Assembly (NCBI GenBank): GCA_947167445.1
Contig: CAMVID010000006.1
Coordinates: 114,837-178,836, forward strand
Length of the DNA stretch: 64,000 nt
Direction of reading: 5' to 3'
Source of the DNA: G11 sp947167445
Lineage (GTDB): Bacteria; Bacillota; Clostridia; Lachnospirales; Lachnospiraceae
Under the pieces are notes generated by a model, which searched no databases, was not told where the DNA came from, and saw nothing but the letters and a program-made list of their open reading frames with translations. The position numbers were made by a program, and so were the translations under genes. The first letter of the stretch is position 1. Each line of letters opens with the position of its first letter. This document shows, piece after piece, positions 42,123 through 50,074 of the stretch.

Positions 42123-42275
42123 GCAGTCACCTCCATGTTGGGCGCGGTCACATCCTTTTGGCCGCTATTAAGGGTTATCTATTATTATATTACCTATATC
42201 GTGCGATTTCAAGCCATTCTTTAGGGATTGAGGGGTCCTGGAACAAAAAAATCGGGATTTTTTGCAAAAAAGTAC

Positions 42276-42304
42276 TTGCGAGGGGGTTATAATTGTGGTA
42301 ATAT
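42276..42304 (+). promoter_or_regulatory. tRNA-Gly promoter
   Basis: TTGCGA and TAATAT are separated by exactly 17 bp and lie 21 bp upstream of the first tRNA. Confidence 0.65.
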
Positions 42305-42324
42305 ACCCTAGTCGGTAACGATAC

Positions 42325-42395
42325 GCGGGTGTAGTTCAATGGTAGAACACCAGCCTTCCAAGCTGGACACGTGGGTTCGATTCCCATCACCCGCT
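42325..42395 (+). tRNA. tRNA-Gly (anticodon TCC)
   Basis: A complete cloverleaf: acceptor GCGGGTG / CACCCGC, D arm GTTC-GAAC, anticodon arm CCAGC-CTTCCAA-GCTGG with anticodon TCC, and T arm GTGGG-TTCGATT-CCCAT. The CCA end is not encoded. It is the first of two adjacent glycine tRNAs. Confidence 0.97.
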
Positions 42396-42417
42396 TTCTA
42401 CAACTTAAATTGATTAT

Positions 42418-42490
42418 GCGCGAGTGGCTCAGTTGGTGGAGCGCGACCTTGCCAAGGTCGAGGCCGCGGGTTCGAGTCCCGTCTCGCGCT
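42418..42490 (+). tRNA. tRNA-Gly (anticodon GCC)
   Basis: Acceptor GCGCGAG / CTCGCGC, D arm GCTC-GAGC, anticodon stem CGACC-TTGCCAA-GGTCG with anticodon GCC, and T arm GCGGG-TTCGAGT-CCCGT. CCA is not encoded. It lies 22 bp after the TCC tRNA and shares its promoter. Confidence 0.97.
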
Positions 42491-42493
42491 CTT

Positions 42494-42536
42494 GCAAAGC
42501 GAAAGGACATCCGAATGGATGTCCTTTTTGCTTTGC
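42494..42536 (+). terminator. Terminator of the tRNA-Gly operon
   Basis: AAGGACATCC / GGATGTCCTT stem with T-run, extended by outer arms GCAAAGC / GCTTTGC. It lies 3 bp after the second tRNA. Confidence 0.85.
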
Positions 42537-42716
42537 AAATGCGAGAGACGGATTCTCACAATTTTGCAGGGTGCGTACCCAGTGCGGAGCTCGGAAGCAA
42601 GTTTTAGGTACAAAACTGTATCGCATAATTGATTATAATCATTCTTGAGGTTGAAATTATACTTCAGGGAATTTATACTACGGGTAGTTTTAATATTTTG
42701 AAAGGAGCATTTTTAT

Positions 42717-42746
42717 ATGAAAAAAAGATATGTTATCGCTCAGTAG
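42717..42746 (+). CDS. Putative 9-residue leader peptide
   Basis: AAAGGAG lies 9 bp before an ATG that opens MKKRYVIAQ and stops at 42744-42746. A hairpin begins 2 bp after the stop and the next gene starts 69 bp on. The strong ribosome site and the position support translation, but the peptide is too short for any homology test. It could be the remnant start of a decayed gene. Confidence 0.4.
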   Translation: MKKRYVIAQ

Positions 42747-42747
42747 T

Positions 42748-42779
42748 CTGAGCTTAAAATAAATGAATCGTAAGCTCAG
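42748..42779 (+). other. Leader hairpin downstream of the short peptide
   Basis: CTGAGCTTA and TAAGCTCAG pair perfectly around a 14-base loop. No T-run follows, so it is not a simple terminator. A ribosome stalled on the leader peptide would cover its left arm. The rest of this gap (42537-42716) shows a weak promoter-like TATACT and a small ACTAC-GG-GTAGT palindrome but no gene. Confidence 0.5.
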
Positions 42780-42815
42780 ATGAATCCTAAAGAAATATTG
42801 ATTAGGAGGAGCATT

Positions 42816-43106
42816 ATGAGCTATATCAAGGCAGAGGATATTCTGCCCAGAGAATTATTAGAGACGATTCAGCAATATGTAGACGGTCAGTTAATCTATA
42901 TACCATGTAAGGAAAAGCAGGAATGGGGAAGCGGCACAAATGCCAAGGCCTTCTTCAGGGAGAGGAACGAAAGAATCTATAAGTCCTTTCAATCCGGGTC
43001 CAGTACCGGAGAGTTAGCCTTGACCTTTTCTTTGTCTGAGAAAAGCATTCAAAGGATACTGCACGATCAAAAACTAGCCACATCCTTAGATGTTGAATCC
43101 CACTGA
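42816..43106 (+). CDS. CD3324-like/Mor-type helix-turn-helix protein
   Basis: 96 residues. The start at 42816 is favoured over 42780 because AGGAGGAGC lies just upstream. The sequence matches small clostridial proteins of the CD3324 type: 'EDILPRELLETIQQYVDGQLIYIP' then a C-terminal helix-turn-helix 'SSTGELALTFSLSEKSIQRILHDQ' related to Mu Mor. It probably regulates transcription of nearby genes. Its stop overlaps the next gene by 17 bp. Confidence 0.78.
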   Translation: MSYIKAEDILPRELLETIQQYVDGQLIYIPCKEKQEWGSGTNAKAFFRERNERIYKSFQSGSSTGELALTFSLSEKSIQRILHDQKLATSLDVESH

Positions 43107-43398
43107 AACCACAGGCATCAGAGTCTTTCATCGATGCGGTGGCTGTGGAAAGAAACAGGAGTTTATTAACTCAGGCAAATTCAGAGTTAACGCAAACGGA
43201 AAAGCCGTAGATGTTTGGCTCATTTACCGATGCAGAAAGTGCAAGCACACATGGAATCTTACGGTTTACGAGAGGGTAAAACCGAGCAAGATTCCCGCAG
43301 ATCTTTTTGAGGCTTTTGAGACAAATGACGTGGAGACTGCCATGAGGTATGGCAGGGATATTGATTTTTTGAAAAAGAATAATGCTGAATTAAAGTAA
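43090..43398 (+). CDS. DUF1062-type zinc-ribbon protein, shortened
   Basis: 102 residues with two zinc-ribbon-like cysteine pairs, 'CGGCGKKQ' and 'CRKCKHTWNL', and the family segment 'FRVNANGKAVDVWLIYRC'. Related DUF1062 proteins are, from memory, about 180-200 residues long, so this one may lack the C-terminal half; it ends at a normal stop followed by a terminator, with no visible frameshift remnant. No ribosome site is seen; translation is probably coupled to the overlapping upstream gene. Function unknown. Confidence 0.7.
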   Translation: MLNPTETTGIRVFHRCGGCGKKQEFINSGKFRVNANGKAVDVWLIYRCRKCKHTWNLTVYERVKPSKIPADLFEAFETNDVETAMRYGRDIDFLKKNNAELK

Positions 43399-43402
43399 AT
43401 TC

Positions 43403-43431
43403 GGGTCGGTTAAGATAAACCGGCCCTTTTT
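43403..43431 (+). terminator. Terminator of the CD3324-like/DUF1062 unit
   Basis: GGGTCGGTT / AACCGGCCC stem followed by T5, directly after the stop at 43398. Confidence 0.85.
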
Positions 43432-43508
43432 ATTTACTTTCTCGAGTAGGTGAAAATACAGAGGATGTGTTATGATTAAAGAAATCATCTACAAAAAAGA
43501 GGAAAAAC

Positions 43509-43922
43509 ATGAACAAGAAAGTATATTTTGCAGGGTCAATAAGGGGCGGTCGTGTTGATGCCGCTTTATATCAGAGAATTATAGAATATATTAAGAAAAC
43601 AGATGACGTGCTTACGGAACATATCGGAGACCTGTCCTTAAGCATTCTTGAGCAGGGCCGGGATAAGGATGCTCTTATATACGAGCAGGACACAGCGTGG
43701 CTGAGGGAATGTGATGTCCTTATTGCTGAGTGCACCTGTCCGTCTTTGGGTGTGGGCTATGAGCTTGCCTACGCAGAGAAAAACGGAAAGCCCTGCCACA
43801 TTTTCTATGATAAGAATAAGGCCGAACTTTCCGCTATGCTTACGGGCGATTCATATTTCAATATCCATCCCTACGAGAAGGAAGAGGATATCTACCCAAT
43901 TCTTGATTCTATTCTAAAGTAG
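43509..43922 (+). CDS. Nucleoside 2-deoxyribosyltransferase-like / deoxynucleotide N-hydrolase
   Basis: 137 residues in the NDT fold. 'VYFAGSIRGGRVDAALYQRII' at the N-terminus is the DNPH1/Rcl-type substrate loop, and 'DCDVLIAECTCPSLGVGYELAYA' (starting 'LRECDVLIAE') contains the catalytic Glu region and GxGYELxYA motif. The family cleaves or transfers the base of deoxynucleosides or their 5'-phosphates, cleaning up nucleotide pools. AAGAGGAAA lies before the ATG. A phosphoesterase gene follows 18 bp later. Confidence 0.85.
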   Translation: MNKKVYFAGSIRGGRVDAALYQRIIEYIKKTDDVLTEHIGDLSLSILEQGRDKDALIYEQDTAWLRECDVLIAECTCPSLGVGYELAYAEKNGKPCHIFYDKNKAELSAMLTGDSYFNIHPYEKEEDIYPILDSILK

Positions 43923-43940
43923 TTAAACAGGAGATAACAC

Positions 43941-45041
43941 ATGGGTGTTTGGATAATTATATTAATAGTCAGTCTCTTATCATGTCTGGTGGGAGTTATA
44001 TATCTGACAGCAACGGTAACAAAGTTTCCCTTTATCAACAGAATATCTAAGGGTAAAAAATGGCTGAGGAATCTCATTTCTCTGCTTCTTGTTATAGTCA
44101 CCTTCCTTATACTGATGCAGATCTGGTCCCTCACCAATGCAATAGTCGTGTTCCTGGGAGCGTTTGTTATAAGACTTGTCCTTGGAATCCTGGGAGCCAT
44201 TATTAAAAAGATTCGTGGCAGGGAGTTTAAATTCTATTGGCAGGGCTGGGGTGCCATAATCCTGACGGTGGCATATTTTGCGGCAGGCTATTACCTGAAT
44301 TTCAATGTTTGGACAACTGAGTATAAGCTTCAGACAGATAAACTGGACGGGGGCTTAAGAATAGCCATGTTTGCAGATTCTCACATAGGAACCACCTTTG
44401 ATGGCGACGGATTTGCCGAGAAAATGGATGAAATCATGAAGTACAACCCGGATATTCTACTCATTGTGGGAGACTATGTGGATGATGGCACCACAAAAGA
44501 GGACATGATAAAAGCCAGCGAGGCTCTCGGAGAACTTAAGGTTCCTTATGGTGTGTGGTATGCCATTGGAAATCATGACAGAGGATACAACAGAGCCGAA
44601 GATAAGTCTTTTGACGAACGAGAACTTGTGAAGGCTTTAATGGACAATGGCGTGGGAATTCTTGTGGACGAAAGTGTTCTGATAGATGACAGATTCTATC
44701 TTGTGGGACGGGAAGACGCCTACTATGCAGACAGAGCAAGCATTGAAGAACTTACTAAGGATTTGGATAAGAATATATACACCATAGTAATGGACCATCA
44801 GCCCACAGATTATGCCAACGAGGCGGCAGCAGGGGTGGATCTGGTGCTTTCGGGACATACCCATGGGGGGCAGCTGTTCCCTGTTAATCATGTAGGTGAC
44901 TGGTTTGGAATCAATGACCGAACCTATGGATATGAAAAAAGAAACAACACGGATTTCATCGTTACCTCCGGCATTTCCTGCTGGGAAATAAAGTTCAAAA
45001 CCGGGACGAAATCCGAGTTTGTTATAATCGATCTTGAATAG
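43941..45041 (+). CDS. Membrane-anchored metallophosphoesterase
   Basis: 366 residues. Three to four hydrophobic helices fill residues ~1-125, and the calcineurin-like domain follows with all signature motifs: 'FADSHIG' (DxH), 'VGDYVDDG' (GDxxD), 'IGNHDRG' (GNHD) and 'SGHTHGGQ' (GHxH). The phosphoesterase domain probably lies outside the membrane, as in YkuE-like lipid phosphoesterases. Its end overlaps the convergent diguanylate cyclase gene by 20 bp. Confidence 0.9.
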   Translation: MGVWIIILIVSLLSCLVGVIYLTATVTKFPFINRISKGKKWLRNLISLLLVIVTFLILMQIWSLTNAIVVFLGAFVIRLVLGILGAIIKKIRGREFKFYWQGWGAIILTVAYFAAGYYLNFNVWTTEYKLQTDKLDGGLRIAMFADSHIGTTFDGDGFAEKMDEIMKYNPDILLIVGDYVDDGTTKEDMIKASEALGELKVPYGVWYAIGNHDRGYNRAEDKSFDERELVKALMDNGVGILVDESVLIDDRFYLVGREDAYYADRASIEELTKDLDKNIYTIVMDHQPTDYANEAAAGVDLVLSGHTHGGQLFPVNHVGDWFGINDRTYGYEKRNNTDFIVTSGISCWEIKFKTGTKSEFVIIDLE

Positions 45042-46632
45042 CTTTGAGGCTTCGCTTGTTCTCATACATAAGATTGTCGGCGCGCTCGAAAATGTCAGAA
45101 ACAGAAACATCTGATTCAGGGCGATAGGTAGACATTCCTATGGCAACAACGGGGCCTTTTTTTGCTTCGGCATTATTAGTGATTTCTTTCTTAAACCGTT
45201 CTACCAAAGCTTCTTTTATTGAAAAATCGTTTCCTCTCAGAAAAACAACAAATTCATCTCCGCCGATTCTGAATACCGGGCTATGGGCAAATATTCCGCA
45301 AATGAAATTGCAGCATTCTTTTATATACTCATCTCCTGCCCGGTGACCTTCCAGATCATTAACTTCCTTAAGGTTGTTTATATCGCAAACCACAAGGGAA
45401 AAAGTAAGATAATCCAATCCGTTATCAATATTGCCCTGTACGGAACTGACCAATTCCATGTAAGCAGTTTTGTTCTTAACTCCCGTAAGTTCGTCACGTC
45501 TTGCCAGTTCTTTCTCGGTCTTAAGAGCCTTAAGACTGTCTTTCTGCTTCTTTAGACGGGCAGATTCTGCAGTAATTTCATCATGTACATCTTTATCGCA
45601 AACCACAATATGCTGATTGTCACCGGCACGAAAAACGGTGAAGCTGAAATATCTTGGTTTCCCTTTAATCATTAATCGATATTTAAAGGAATAGGAACTT
45701 TTATCTTCAAGATTTTTAAGCATGGTTTCCTTGTCAAACAAAGACTCTGCGAATTCCTGATCATCGGGATGTACGAATTTCTTGATGTTTTCCTTGGTTT
45801 CAGAAAAGAAATCGTTGAGAGTTGTAGGCACGTTCAGGGAGGCATATTGCTCACTGGTGGAGAACTCCTGATACTTTCCTGTTTCTATGTTTATGTAGTA
45901 GATTGCCTCAAATTCCTCCGCAAGGGAAGCGGCAATATGGTTGTAGATTTCCTTCTCCTTGTTGAATATCTTCCTCTGATCTTCCTCAATAAAAACGTGT
46001 ATCAAGGTGGTGGCAATCAGACATCCGATGGTATAAAAAGGGAAATGAGTGTATAAGTTTTGGAAAAACATAAGAATAGTAAGGGCAAAACCGGAGAATG
46101 CCACGGTTCTGTTGTGTATTTTTGCTTTTCCGGTGGTTTTGGCTGAAATGATATATGCGTGAACTGATATGGAAAGGAACATCAAAAACAAAACCCCAAA
46201 GGTGAAATATCTGGCTACACCCGGAATATATTTAAAATCATCATCATAGAAGAAAAGAACAGGGGTAAAGAAATTGACGATAAGAATCAGTAATTCCAGT
46301 GCAAAGAGTATGTTTGCAGCGTAGACCAGAGTGCGTCCGAATCGATTTGTTTCATCCAGATATGAAACCACGTAATGAACCCACAAAAGGACAGAGAATG
46401 TCATAATTACAAAATAAAAAATGGTGTCAATATAAAGAAGCAGCGTTGCGTTAAAGCTGCTTAGAATCCCCCACAGAATATCGATTACGATAAACCCGGT
46501 CACGCTGAAAAGATAATTCTTGTAACGAAGATAAGCTTTGGAAGCAGAACTGTCGTCAGAATTAACAAAGAATTTGTGGTTAAGTATTAAAAGAAGTGAT
46601 AAAGCAACAACCCCAAAACTTGAATAATACAT
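45022..46632 (-). CDS. Membrane diguanylate cyclase with PAS-like linker
   Basis: About 536 residues. The start at 46632 is preferred (AAGGAGAC 5 bp upstream); the ATG at 46674 has no site. Seven to eight membrane helices (~1-240) form a 7TM-like sensor, then a PAS-like region (~250-370: 'KFVHPDDQEFAESLFDK'), a coiled linker and a GGDEF domain (~380-530). 'FRIGGDEFVVFLRG' is an intact active site and no RxxD inhibitory site precedes it, so it should make c-di-GMP without product inhibition. The signal is unknown. Confidence 0.92.
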   Translation of the reverse strand: MYYSSFGVVALSLLLILNHKFFVNSDDSSASKAYLRYKNYLFSVTGFIVIDILWGILSSFNATLLLYIDTIFYFVIMTFSVLLWVHYVVSYLDETNRFGRTLVYAANILFALELLILIVNFFTPVLFFYDDDFKYIPGVARYFTFGVLFLMFLSISVHAYIISAKTTGKAKIHNRTVAFSGFALTILMFFQNLYTHFPFYTIGCLIATTLIHVFIEEDQRKIFNKEKEIYNHIAASLAEEFEAIYYINIETGKYQEFSTSEQYASLNVPTTLNDFFSETKENIKKFVHPDDQEFAESLFDKETMLKNLEDKSSYSFKYRLMIKGKPRYFSFTVFRAGDNQHIVVCDKDVHDEITAESARLKKQKDSLKALKTEKELARRDELTGVKNKTAYMELVSSVQGNIDNGLDYLTFSLVVCDINNLKEVNDLEGHRAGDEYIKECCNFICGIFAHSPVFRIGGDEFVVFLRGNDFSIKEALVERFKKEITNNAEAKKGPVVAIGMSTYRPESDVSVSDIFERADNLMYENKRSLKAIQDRL

Positions 46633-46713
46633 CCCGAGTCTCCTTATAAACGCAAAAGGGCAGAGATTATTCATCCCCGCCCAATAAAATCATAACTCTA
46701 AATGTATTTAATT

Positions 46714-47469
46714 TCAAATTCTGGTTATTTTTAATTCGCCGAAGGAAACGGAACCGTCAATAATACACTGCACGGCATCGTCTGCAGGGTTAACTCCCAA
46801 ACCTCTGTCGTCGCAGTCACCTAAAGTTGCGGTAACCTTGTTGATAACATTCCATTCCTTGGGAACGAAAATCTGCATCTCACCAAATGAAACATGACAG
46901 TCAATGTTAACCTTGCCGCCGGGAACTTCAGCTCCGTCAAAGAATACGCTCATTTCTCCGAACTGGCTGCTCAAATCTGCAGCCCTAAGGTTTTTGCAGC
47001 GCACATATTTGGTTGATGAGCCGAATCTCATTGAGTAATTAACTATACCGTTCTCATCATCAATACTACTGTCTGACTGTGTGAAGCTGCTATTATATGA
47101 ACCTTCGTCTCCGTCCTTATTGTAAGAAACATGAATGTGCTTTGAGTGTCTGGGGAACAGCTTCTCGAAAGCGATTGTAAGAAGAATTGCTACAATAATT
47201 ACAATCCAGGGAGTGATTGCTGTGATCCCCAAAGGGTCATCAAAGATTATGGCAAGTATGGCTAAGGGAACGAAGATTCCGCCAAAGTTTAAATCTATAA
47301 CGCTATGGAAAATAATAACCAGCATGAAGATGGAAATAATAATTCCCCAGGTACCGACTCCCGCAAAAGAAAGGGGCAAGTTAAATACGTTAAGCTTCCA
47401 AAGAATAAGGCATACTGCCAGGGCAATTAACAAAATTGCTGAAATCACATTTTTTGTTCTTCTGTTCAT
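46714..47469 (-). CDS. LiaF-like membrane protein (YvqF/cell-wall stress family)
   Basis: 251 residues. Three to four membrane helices lie in residues ~1-110, followed by an acidic linker and a C-terminal beta-helix-like domain ('AADLSSQFGEMSVFFDG', 'CHVSFGEMQIFVPKEWNV', 'DGSVSFGELKITRI'), as in LiaF/YvqF, where it senses or blocks a cell-wall stress system. It is transcribed downstream of a LytTR regulator, the common pairing in this family. Confidence 0.85.
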   Translation of the reverse strand: MNRRTKNVISAILLIALAVCLILWKLNVFNLPLSFAGVGTWGIIISIFMLVIIFHSVIDLNFGGIFVPLAILAIIFDDPLGITAITPWIVIIVAILLTIAFEKLFPRHSKHIHVSYNKDGDEGSYNSSFTQSDSSIDDENGIVNYSMRFGSSTKYVRCKNLRAADLSSQFGEMSVFFDGAEVPGGKVNIDCHVSFGEMQIFVPKEWNVINKVTATLGDCDDRGLGVNPADDAVQCIIDGSVSFGELKITRI

Positions 47470-47489
47470 TGTTTCTCTCCTCTGTATAG

Positions 47490-47945
47490 TTATGGTGTCA
47501 GGCTGTCCTTTAAGGATTTGTAGTAGCTTCTGGAGCAGTACACAACCTTGTAGGTGCCTTGGAACTCAACCTTGCTGGCGCCCGTCAGGTTCCTTGTAAT
47601 GGAATAAACCTTGTGAGTGTTAAGTATGGTAGACTTGGAAACCCTTGTAAAATATGAGGGAAGCTTCTCCTCCAACTCGTACAGCTTGTATTTTGCTTCG
47701 AATTCATCGTTTGTAGTGTGGGCCCTGATTACACCGTCATCGGTTTCGAAAAACAAAATCTTGCTAACGGGAAGGAAATACTCCGCATCATCCTTAAAGA
47801 AACTTATCTGCCCGGCAGAAGAATTAGTGTCAGACAAGAGCTTCTGGATTCCTGCAACCGTACTGTCCACTTCGGCGCATTTAATTGTCACTTCGTATCC
47901 CGTAACCTCGGGATCGATTTCGATTTTGACCTTCAAGTTGTTCAT
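47490..47945 (-). CDS. LytTR-domain DNA-binding regulator
   Basis: About 151 residues. The last ~100 form a LytTR domain: 'FLPVSKILFFETDDGVIRAHT', 'ELEEKLPSYFTRVSKSTILNTHKVYSI' and 'VVYCSRSYYKSLKDSL'. No receiver domain is present; the N-terminal 50 residues are short and beta-rich. A TATAAT hexamer lies 6 bp before the ATG at 47945, so the message may be leaderless. Two direct repeats 45-75 bp upstream (47988-48000, 48009-48021) are good operator candidates. It likely controls itself and the LiaF-like gene. Confidence 0.88.
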   Translation of the reverse strand: MNNLKVKIEIDPEVTGYEVTIKCAEVDSTVAGIQKLLSDTNSSAGQISFFKDDAEYFLPVSKILFFETDDGVIRAHTTNDEFEAKYKLYELEEKLPSYFTRVSKSTILNTHKVYSITRNLTGASKVEFQGTYKVVYCSRSYYKSLKDSLTP

Positions 47946-47987
47946 GATTGTATTATACAAAAGAAACGGCGCAATAAAAGGGTTTTG

Positions 47988-48021
47988 GGGTAACAGGTAA
48001 AAAATTAAGGGTAACAGGTAA
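47988..48021 (-). promoter_or_regulatory. LytTR-type direct repeats
   Basis: GGGTAACAGGTAA occurs twice with start positions 21 bp apart, i.e. on the same face of the helix two turns apart, as LytTR proteins bind. The second copy lies in the aroA terminator stem. Confidence 0.6.
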
Positions 48022-48039
48022 GAAAATACCCGTTACCCT
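48008..48039 (-). terminator. aroA terminator
   Basis: AGGGTAAC / GTTACCCT outer stem plus GGTA / TACC inner stem; on the minus strand it is followed by TTAATTTTTT. It starts 6 bp after the aroA stop. Confidence 0.8.
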
Positions 48040-48044
48040 GTTTA

Positions 48045-49370
48045 TTAGAGTTTCTCAATATAGTTCAAAAGTGAATCAAGAGCTTCAAAATAGTCCGGAA
48101 AGGTTTTGTTTACACATTCGGGATTATCGATGATAATGCCCTCCTGCCTTAATCCCATGAGAGAAAAGGCCATGGCCATTCTGTGATCCTCATATGTATC
48201 AACAACTCCGGGTGTTGGAACTCCAGGGTATATGCTTATGGATTCGTCGGTGTGCTCGGTCTTTATTCCCCGCTTTGTAAGCTCTGTAACAATGGCATTC
48301 AGTCTGTCAGATTCCTTATATTTTAGTGATGACAAACCGGTAATCATAGTGGGACGGTTGGCGAAGCACGCAAGAACAGCCATTGTCATGGCCTGATCCG
48401 GGCAATCGTCCATGTCGATTACCACCCCTTTAATCTCTCCGTCAACAGGAGGGTAAAGGGTTAAGGTCCCACCTTCCGTATCCACTTCACAGCCCGTCTG
48501 GTATAACGCATTGATAAAACCAAAGTCGCTCTGAATGGAAGACTCTCCCACGCCCTTGACGCTTGCGGGAACTCCCAGAAGAGGACACATGGAATAAATG
48601 TAAGCCGCCGATGACATATCAGGCTCAATATTATAATCAAGTCCTTTGTAATCTCCGCCCTTGATGGTTACGCAATCCTCTGAGTAGTCAGGCCCCAAAC
48701 CAAAGGTTTTCATCAGCTCCACAGACATGTCAACGTAGCTTAAACTGTGCTTGCCCGCCATCTTCACCTTAAATCCGTCAGGCAGAAGCGGAGCCGCAAG
48801 AATCAATCCGGAAAGGAACTGGCTGCTCTTTGTTATGTCAACCACAGCTTCTTTGGCAGTTATCCTGCCCGCTCCCTTTACGGTATAGGGGAGAGAATTC
48901 TCTTTTTCATCGAAAGAAAAAGTTGCCCCCAGAGGTTTAAGGGCATTAATCAGATCCCCCATGGGGCGCTTCTTCATCTGCTCGGAGGCATCAATGTGAT
49001 ACTCTCCGTCGGAAAGAGCAAGGAGGGTAGTTAAGAATCGTGCTGCCGTCCCTGCGCTGTTAACGTTTATGGAAGCTTTCTTTAGAGGAATCTGACCTCC
49101 CGAGCCCACAACCTTTACATTTTTCTTCTTTTCATCAAGAGTCAGGGAAAAACCAAGATCTCTCAGACATGAGATAAAGGCATCCACGTCGTCGCCCTTG
49201 GCCAAACCGTACAGGTTACTTTCACCTTCAGCCAATGCGGCAATAAGAAGTGCTCTGTTGGTGATGCTTTTGGAACCCGGCACTGAGATGTTTATACTCA
49301 AGGGGTACTCATCCGCATCTTTATATTTCTTTAATATGTTGTAAACGGGTCTTACTTTGTATTGACTCAT
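48045..49370 (-). CDS. aroA: 3-phosphoshikimate 1-carboxyvinyltransferase (EPSP synthase)
   Basis: 441 residues; it joins PEP and shikimate-3-phosphate in the aromatic amino acid pathway. Active-site segments are complete: 'PGSKSITNRALL' (substrate Lys/Ser), 'NSAGTAARFLTTLLA', 'KESDRLNAIVTELTKRG' and 'EDHRMAMAFSLM'. The 'NSAGTAARF' element has the usual glycine pattern. No other shikimate gene is adjacent, so the pathway is dispersed. A TPR-like gene lies 18 bp upstream in the same direction. Confidence 0.95.
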   Translation of the reverse strand: MSQYKVRPVYNILKKYKDADEYPLSINISVPGSKSITNRALLIAALAEGESNLYGLAKGDDVDAFISCLRDLGFSLTLDEKKKNVKVVGSGGQIPLKKASINVNSAGTAARFLTTLLALSDGEYHIDASEQMKKRPMGDLINALKPLGATFSFDEKENSLPYTVKGAGRITAKEAVVDITKSSQFLSGLILAAPLLPDGFKVKMAGKHSLSYVDMSVELMKTFGLGPDYSEDCVTIKGGDYKGLDYNIEPDMSSAAYIYSMCPLLGVPASVKGVGESSIQSDFGFINALYQTGCEVDTEGGTLTLYPPVDGEIKGVVIDMDDCPDQAMTMAVLACFANRPTMITGLSSLKYKESDRLNAIVTELTKRGIKTEHTDESISIYPGVPTPGVVDTYEDHRMAMAFSLMGLRQEGIIIDNPECVNKTFPDYFEALDSLLNYIEKL

Positions 49371-49388
49371 TATAGGTCTCCAATGAAA

Positions 49389-50021
49389 TTAGTAGGGATT
49401 TCTTAGGAAATCGCTGTGAGGTCCTGCCTCGGAAAGATTCTCCAGCATGGCCTCCTTCATTATAGAATTAAGGTTTCCTGCAAGAAGTTCCAGCTCTGTA
49501 ATTCTGTCAGGTTCGCCTCTTTTCTCATAGATGTCAGCAAGAAGGTAGTAGGACTGACTCACATCGGTGCCTGCCTCTACCGCAAAGGCCAGGTATTTTT
49601 CAGCCAGATTAAGGTTGCCTGATTTGAAAAGAGTAACCGCTATTTTTTGCAATGTCTGGACCATTGTGGAATAGTTTGTATCCCACTCCGTAAGAAGGGG
49701 AAGGTTGGGAGCTCCGTATTTTAGTTTAAGTTCCGTGTTGGTATACTCGGAAAGCTTAACTATTTTGCTCTCTGCCAGGTTTTCAAGAAGGGAAAAGCTT
49801 TCCTTTAATTCTTCATCCGAGTCCTCCGGGAGAGCCAGTTCACTGAGAGGAATGGTAATATAGTTTAAATCCGCCAGACTCTTTCTTCTGGTGGAGTCAG
49901 CTTCTCTTTCTCTTTCCCAAAAATCCGCCATGAACTTATCGTCTTTCTTGCGGGCTTTATGTATTTCGTAGGCAATCCACACCACAAATACCAGTAAACT
50001 TGCCAAAAGGGGGAATTTCAT
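49389..50021 (-). CDS. Membrane-anchored TPR-like protein of unknown function
   Basis: 210 residues. One N-terminal hydrophobic helix ('LLASLLVFVVWIAYEI', residues ~4-20) is followed by a charged linker and helical repeats: 'QTLQKIAVTLFKSGNLNLAEKYLAFAVEAGTDVSQSYYLLADIYEKRG' is a clear tetratricopeptide pair. It would scaffold a protein complex at the membrane. It precedes aroA by 18 bp on the same strand but a functional link is not evident. AAAGGAA lies before the ATG. Confidence 0.72.
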   Translation of the reverse strand: MKFPLLASLLVFVVWIAYEIHKARKKDDKFMADFWEREREADSTRRKSLADLNYITIPLSELALPEDSDEELKESFSLLENLAESKIVKLSEYTNTELKLKYGAPNLPLLTEWDTNYSTMVQTLQKIAVTLFKSGNLNLAEKYLAFAVEAGTDVSQSYYLLADIYEKRGEPDRITELELLAGNLNSIMKEAMLENLSEAGPHSDFLRNPY

Positions 50022-50074
50022 ATATAATTCCTTTCAGTTACTTAGTTAAATGTAACAGTTTATGGGAGCGAAAA

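Noticed and set aside
42190..42626. Short frames in the tRNA-Gly region
   Set aside because: They translate tRNA genes and terminator DNA; the cloverleaf structures explain the sequence.
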